From the NCBI RefSeq assembly GCF_036077095.1, contig NZ_CP107960.1:620001-684000 (forward strand): 64,000 nt of DNA, read 5' to 3'. The stretch is from Streptomyces sp. NBC_00376. GTDB lineage: Bacteria; Actinomycetota; Actinomycetes; Streptomycetales; Streptomycetaceae. The translations under genes were made by a program, and so were the position numbers. Position 1 is the first letter of the stretch. Each line of letters begins with the position of its first letter. Below the pieces are notes generated by a model. The model was not told where the DNA came from. It saw only the letters and a program-made list of their open reading frames with translations, and did no database searches. Shown piece by piece: positions 60,124 to 64,000 of the stretch.

Positions 60124-61074
60124 TCAGCCGCGCGGAACGAGGTCCTTGGACTCCAGGTAGTTGCGCGCCACGTCCTCGGGCAGCCGCCGCCAGCTGTCGA
60201 CCTGCTCGTTGAGCCGGGCCAGGTCGGCGGTGGTCAGTACGGTGTTGAGCCTGCCCAGTGCCGTGCGGACGCCTTCGCTGCCCGCCCGGGACCGGTTGAC
60301 GACGGGGACGAGGTAGTCGGCGTTCTGGAGGTGCCTGTCGTCGGCGAGCAGGACGAGCCCGAAGTCGTCGAGCGTGGCGTCGGTCGTGGTGGTCAGCACC
60401 ATCTGGTCCCGGCCGTTCTGGACGGCCTGTTTGGCCTGGGTGGTGCCGACGCCCTTGGGGTCCACGGCGGTGATGCGGATGCCGTACGTCTTCTTCAGCC
60501 CGGGCGCGCAGTAGGGGCGCTGGACGCATTCGTCGCCGGCGGCCAGCCGTACGGGCAGCCGGGACCGGCCCAGGTCGCTCAGTGTCTTCAGGTGGTGCTC
60601 GGCCGCGTAACGGGCGGCGACCGCGAAGGCGTTCTGGTCGACGGCTCGCCCGGGATCGAGAACGGTGAGGCCACGGGGTGCGGCCAGGGCGCGCAGCGCC
60701 TTCATGGTGGCGGCGGGGTCGGGCGAACCGGCCGGGGCGGCGTCGGCGCCGTTCTTCTTGGCGTTCAGCCAGTCGGCGAAGGTCGCGGCGTACTCCGGCA
60801 CTACATCGATCTGACCGCTCTCCAGCGCCGGTTCGTAGATCTCCCGGTTGGTGACGGAGATGATCTTCGTGGAGTAGCCGGCCCGGTCCAGCAGCAGCGC
60901 GTACATCTGGGCGAGCAGATCGCTCTCGGTGAAGCCCGCGGAGCCGATGGTGAGGTGTCTGCTGTCGCCCGGCGGTGCGGTGATCTCGCCCTGGTTCTCC
61001 AGCGAGGGGCCGGTGGTGCAGGCGGCCGCCTGGAGCAGCACCAGCAGTACGGGGACGGCGGCTGCCGGCCTCAT
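60124..61074 (-). CDS. Glycine-betaine/choline-type substrate-binding lipoprotein
   Basis: A 316-residue exported lipoprotein (lipobox QAAAC, Cys near residue 19) of the OpuAC/ProX family: LTIGSAGFTESDLLAQMYALLL, EIYEPALESGQIDVVPEYAATFADW, and the FVD-like TTTDATLDDFGLVLLADD block. It should bind betaine, choline or a related quaternary amine. The ATG overlaps the permease stop (ATGA). No ATPase gene is attached; the OpuCA-like ATPase at 55787 is the likely partner. Confidence 0.87.
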   Translation of the reverse strand: MRPAAAVPVLLVLLQAAACTTGPSLENQGEITAPPGDSRHLTIGSAGFTESDLLAQMYALLLDRAGYSTKIISVTNREIYEPALESGQIDVVPEYAATFADWLNAKKNGADAAPAGSPDPAATMKALRALAAPRGLTVLDPGRAVDQNAFAVAARYAAEHHLKTLSDLGRSRLPVRLAAGDECVQRPYCAPGLKKTYGIRITAVDPKGVGTTQAKQAVQNGRDQMVLTTTTDATLDDFGLVLLADDRHLQNADYLVPVVNRSRAGSEGVRTALGRLNTVLTTADLARLNEQVDSWRRLPEDVARNYLESKDLVPRG

Positions 61075-61748
61075 CCGGACCCTCCGCCGCGGAGCCGGCC
61101 CGGGACGAGCAGCAGGCCCGCTTCGAAGAGCCCTTCGACGATCAGCGCGAAGACCGCGACGAGCACCGCCCCTGCGACGACTTGTGCGGTGGAGGCGAGG
61201 TTGAAGCCCGCCGTGATGATCCGGCCGAGGCCACCGCCGCCGGCCAGTGCCGCGAGGGTGGCGGTCGCGACGAGCTGGACGGCGGCGATCCGTACTCCGG
61301 TGAGGATCAGCGGCAGGGCGAGCGGCACCTCGACCCCCAGCATCAGCTGTCTGCCCGTCATGCCCATGCCCCTGGCCGCGCGCACGATGTCGCGGTCGAC
61401 CTCCCGCATGCCGACGTAGGCGTTGGTGAGCAGCGGCGGTACGGCGAAGAGGACGAGGGCGATGATGGTCGGCCATTCGCCGTGCCCACCGATCGGTGTG
61501 AGCAGGAGCAGCACCAGCACGGCGAAGGTGGGTACGGCCCGGCCCATGTTGGAGATGTTGACGGCCAGTGCGCCGCCCTTGCCGAGATGGCCGAGGACCA
61601 GGGCGACGGGCAGCGCGATCAGGCAGCTGATGAGCAGGCAGACGACGGTGAGGAAGAGGTGCTGGCCCAGCCGGTGCCAGATGCCGCCGTCGCCGGACCA
61701 GTTGGCGGAGGTGGTGAGCCAGGACCAGGCGTCGGCGAGGGTGTTCAC
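61071..61748 (-). CDS. Betaine-type ABC permease (second)
   Basis: A 225-residue permease with about five membrane segments and the coupling loop DIVRAARGMGMTGRQLMLGVEVP, typical of OpuCB/OpuCD pairs. The GTG at 61746-61748, overlapping the previous stop, is best because AGGAGG lies 5-6 nt before it; an ATG 18 nt upstream has no such site. Confidence 0.86.
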   Translation of the reverse strand: MNTLADAWSWLTTSANWSGDGGIWHRLGQHLFLTVVCLLISCLIALPVALVLGHLGKGGALAVNISNMGRAVPTFAVLVLLLLTPIGGHGEWPTIIALVLFAVPPLLTNAYVGMREVDRDIVRAARGMGMTGRQLMLGVEVPLALPLILTGVRIAAVQLVATATLAALAGGGGLGRIITAGFNLASTAQVVAGAVLVAVFALIVEGLFEAGLLLVPGRLRGGGSG

Positions 61749-62422
61749 GACCGCCTCCTGGTCCATGGGGTGAGCACCCGCTGTGCGAGCAGGAGCAGCA
61801 GGTCGGCGGCGACGGCGATGACGACGCAGAGGACCGACGCGGTGAGCACCTGGGCCTTGAAGTAGGTGTTCATCCCGGAGTAGATGAGATTGCCGAGCCC
61901 CCCGTAGCCGACGATCGCGCCGACCGTGACCAGGGAGACGGCGGAGACGGTCGCGATCCGCAGTCCGGCCATGGCCGCGGGCAGCGCGAGGGGCAGTTCC
62001 ACGGCGAGCAGCAGCCGCAGCGGGCCGTATCCCATGCCGCGTGCGGCCTGCCGGGTCTCCTCGGGCACGGCGCGCAGTCCGGCGAGGATGTTCCGTACGA
62101 GAAGGGTGAGCGAGTAGAGCACGAGCCCGGCTACGACGAGCGAGGCGGAGAGTCCGTACACCGGCAGCAGCAGCGAGAACATGGCGAGCGACGGCACGGT
62201 GTAGAGGACGGTCGTCACACCGAGCACCGGGCCCGCCGCCCAGCGTCGGTGACGTGCCGCCAGGGCGAGCGGAACGGCGAGGACCAGCCCGATGAGTACG
62301 GAGACCGCGGTGAGCTGGAGGTGCTGCACGACGGCGTCCCAGAGGATCTCGCGACGGCTGGAGAGATAGGCCCCGCAGAGCCACTCGTTGCGCGCCAGGC
62401 AGTCGTCCGGGGGCACGGTCAC
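61745..62422 (-). CDS. Betaine-type ABC permease (first)
   Basis: A 225-residue permease related to the downstream one: membrane segments from about residue 32, VPSLAMFSLLLPVYGL, and coupling loop EETRQAARGMGYGPLRLLLAVELP. First gene of the leftward permease-permease-binding-protein operon. It starts with a GTG at 62420-62422. Confidence 0.86.
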   Translation of the reverse strand: MTVPPDDCLARNEWLCGAYLSSRREILWDAVVQHLQLTAVSVLIGLVLAVPLALAARHRRWAAGPVLGVTTVLYTVPSLAMFSLLLPVYGLSASLVVAGLVLYSLTLLVRNILAGLRAVPEETRQAARGMGYGPLRLLLAVELPLALPAAMAGLRIATVSAVSLVTVGAIVGYGGLGNLIYSGMNTYFKAQVLTASVLCVVIAVAADLLLLLAQRVLTPWTRRRS

Positions 62423-62611
62423 CCGTCCATTGGAGCGCGCGGGGCGGTACTGGCGCGCGTCCTGATCGGCTGTCCGGGGGGCGCTCGGGTCCCAAGGCCG
62501 GATTTGCTGCGTACGGGGGGGGTGTCGGCGCGTCTACCGCCCGGTACGGCCGGAGTTGACGGTAGACCGGGTCCACGTCCCGCGTTCCCCGTGCCTGCCA
62601 AGGAGCCCCGC

Positions 62612-63343
62612 ATGCCGCCGTCCGGACCCTCCGACGACGCCTGCCGCTTCGACGACCTGCGTGCGCTGTACGTCAACTGCACCCTCAAGCGTTCACCGGA
62701 GGTCAGCAACACGGAGGGGCTGATCGACCGCAGCCGTGCGGTGATGGAGGGGCGCGGTGTCGGCACCGAGGTGGTCCGGGCCGTCGACCACGACATCGCG
62801 ACGGGCGTCTGGCCGGACATGCGGGAGCACGGCTGGGAGCGGGACGCCTGGCCCGGACTGTACGAGAAGGTGATGGCGGCCGACATCCTGGTGCTGTGCG
62901 GGCCCATCTGGCTGGGCGACAACAGCTCGGTGATGAAGCGGGTCGTCGAGCGCCTCTACGCCTGTTCCAGCATCCTCAACGACAAGGACCAGTACGCGTA
63001 CTACGGCCGGGTCGGCGGCTGTCTGATCACCGGGAACGAGGACGGGGTCAAGCACTGTGCCATGAACCTGCTCTACAGCCTCCAGCACCTGGGCTACACG
63101 ATCCCTCCGCAGGCCGACGCGGGCTGGATCGGGGAGGCGGGGCCCGGCCCCTCGTACCTGGACCCGGGGTCGGGTGGTCCGGAGAACGACTTCACCAACC
63201 GAAACACCTCGTTCATGGCCTGGAACCTGATGTACCTCGCCGCGATGCTGAAACGTGCGGGCGGCATCCCGGCCCATGGCAATCAGCGCTCGGCGTGGGA
63301 CGCGGGCTGCCGTGCGGACGCTCCCAATCCGGAGCACCGCTGA
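62612..63343 (+). CDS. Flavodoxin-fold NAD(P)H-dependent oxidoreductase
   Basis: A 243-residue flavodoxin-like protein: ALYVNCTLKRSPEVSNTEGLIDRS (phosphate loop region, about 18-41), ADILVLCGPIWLGDNSSVMKRVVERLY (about 90-116) and GGCLITGNEDGVKHCAMNLLYSL. This matches the NADPH-dependent FMN-reductase/flavodoxin family. Substrate unknown. The ATG at 62612 has AAGGAG upstream. Divergent from the betaine permease operon. Confidence 0.83.
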   Translation: MPPSGPSDDACRFDDLRALYVNCTLKRSPEVSNTEGLIDRSRAVMEGRGVGTEVVRAVDHDIATGVWPDMREHGWERDAWPGLYEKVMAADILVLCGPIWLGDNSSVMKRVVERLYACSSILNDKDQYAYYGRVGGCLITGNEDGVKHCAMNLLYSLQHLGYTIPPQADAGWIGEAGPGPSYLDPGSGGPENDFTNRNTSFMAWNLMYLAAMLKRAGGIPAHGNQRSAWDAGCRADAPNPEHR

Positions 63344-63451
63344 CGGTGTCCCGGCCGCGTGCGGGGGCGCGGGCGGGCCGGCCCGCGCCTCCCCCGACGG
63401 TCATCGGTGCCGCCCGGCCGCCGCTCGTGGGCGCTGCCCGGCCGTCGGCCG

Positions 63452-63898
63452 TCAGTGCTGTCCGGCCGCCGGTTCGAGGACGAAGACCGGAATCTGCCGG
63501 TCGGTCTTGAGCTGGTAGTCGGCGTAGTCGGGAAACGCCTCGACCGCGCGCCGCCACCAGAGGGCCTTCTCCTCGCCGGTGGCCTCGCGGGCGTTCATGT
63601 CCTGGCGGACCGGCCCGTCCTGGAGCTCGACCCGGGGGTCGGCCACGATGTTGTGGTACCAGACGGGGTGCTTGGGGGCGCCACCCCGTGAGGCGACCAC
63701 GGCGTACGTGCCGTCGTGCTCGACCCGCATCAGCGGGGTCTTGCGGATCTTCCCGCTCCTGGCCCCGCGGGTGGTGAGGATGATGACGGGCATGCCCCGC
63801 ATCGTGGTTCCATCGGTGCCGCCGGAGCTCTCGAACAGCTCGACCTGGTCGCGGACCCACTGTTCGGGGCTCGGCTCGTACTCTCCCTGCAGAGGCAT
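63452..63898 (-). CDS. F420-dependent nitroreductase-family (Ddn-like) protein
   Basis: A 148-residue split-barrel protein with the Ddn family markers: [26 protein letters not shown] (about 38-63), [21 protein letters not shown] (about 68-88), then [18 protein letters not shown] and [22 protein letters not shown]. The group uses deazaflavin F420 to reduce quinones or nitro compounds in actinobacteria; the natural substrate here is unknown. Confidence 0.87.
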   Translation of the reverse strand: MPLQGEYEPSPEQWVRDQVELFESSGGTDGTTMRGMPVIILTTRGARSGKIRKTPLMRVEHDGTYAVVASRGGAPKHPVWYHNIVADPRVELQDGPVRQDMNAREATGEEKALWWRRAVEAFPDYADYQLKTDRQIPVFVLEPAAGQH

Positions 63899-64000
63899 GG
63901 CATCTGTCCCATCGTCGGCTTCCGGACACCCGCGTGCCGGTGTGTCCCGCTGCTCCGGGAAACTCTCGCACCATTCCGTCCGACCGGCGTCCGGGTGGCT
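63899..64000. other. Right-edge sequence upstream of the Ddn-like gene
   Basis: These last 102 bases lie upstream of the leftward F420-type gene. They hold its promoter and possibly the edge of the next gene, but no start or motif can be assigned. Confidence 0.4.

Overview
The window is typical high-GC actinobacterial DNA and almost certainly comes from Streptomyces or a close relative. Reasons: very high GC at third codon positions, many GTG starts, tight ATGA/GTGA gene overlaps, Tat and lipoprotein exports, and families common in Streptomyces (DUF6153, DUF3472-ricin proteins, a c-di-AMP riboswitch on a wall-lytic gene, ABC-F proteins). No tRNA, rRNA, ribosomal or replication genes were seen. 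The content is accessory: transport, metal and sulfur stress, carbohydrate use and a small NRPS operon.

Layout. 0-4 kb: scarred DNA holding a TetR/FAD-monooxygenase pair that has lost its shared divergent start region, a secreted transglycosylase under a c-di-AMP riboswitch, an ABC-F resistance-type gene behind a probable translational attenuator, and an internally deleted methyltransferase. 4-8 kb: metal genes, namely a DUF305 lipoprotein, DUF6153, and a P1B-4 ATPase divergent from an NmtR-like nickel/cobalt sensor with a perfect operator. 8-12 kb: a hydrolase/MarR pair with twin operators, then glpF-glpK. 12-23.5 kb: a seven-gene leftward operon (sbnA, MFS, sbnB, methyltransferase, NRPS A-T-C, NRPS A-T, thioesterase fused to an M20 peptidase). 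SbnA and SbnB should supply L-2,3-diaminopropionate. I cannot name the product, and several catalytic features are non-standard. 24-27.3 kb: a class A PBP with a degenerate transpeptidase site, coupled to a NodB-like protein.

27.4-33 kb: an SsuABC-type ABC operon divergent from a CitA/CitB-type two-component system, with direct repeats between them. 33-35.7 kb: TetR/azoreductase/SMR with twin operators, a 66-residue membrane protein and a Tat-exported phosphodiesterase-like protein. 36-42.3 kb: a frameshifted DUF3472-ricin gene and a five-gene NikABCDE-like importer behind a Nur-type box, so nickel export and import systems both lie in the window. 42.4-45.7 kb: a quinone oxidoreductase and two acyl-CoA dehydrogenases. 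45.9-49.5 kb: a GH84 hexosaminidase with a DasR-like site, and a PIG-L deacetylase.

49.6-54.3 kb is a CstR-type sulfide/persulfide detoxification locus: an MBL-rhodanese gene, a TauE/SafE exporter, the regulator and a membrane rhodanese, with three matching palindromic operators. An IS701-family element (1444 bp, CTAG target duplication) sits 12 codons into the MBL-rhodanese gene, and removing it in silico restores the frame exactly. 54.4-64 kb: a proline iminopeptidase, a glycine-betaine-type ABC system whose ATPase gene is separated from its permeases, a LacI/CE7 esterase pair next to another deletion scar, and two flavin/deazaflavin reductases.

Four separate gene wrecks (near 340, 3,800, 36,590 and 57,755) plus the IS show that the region is losing genes.
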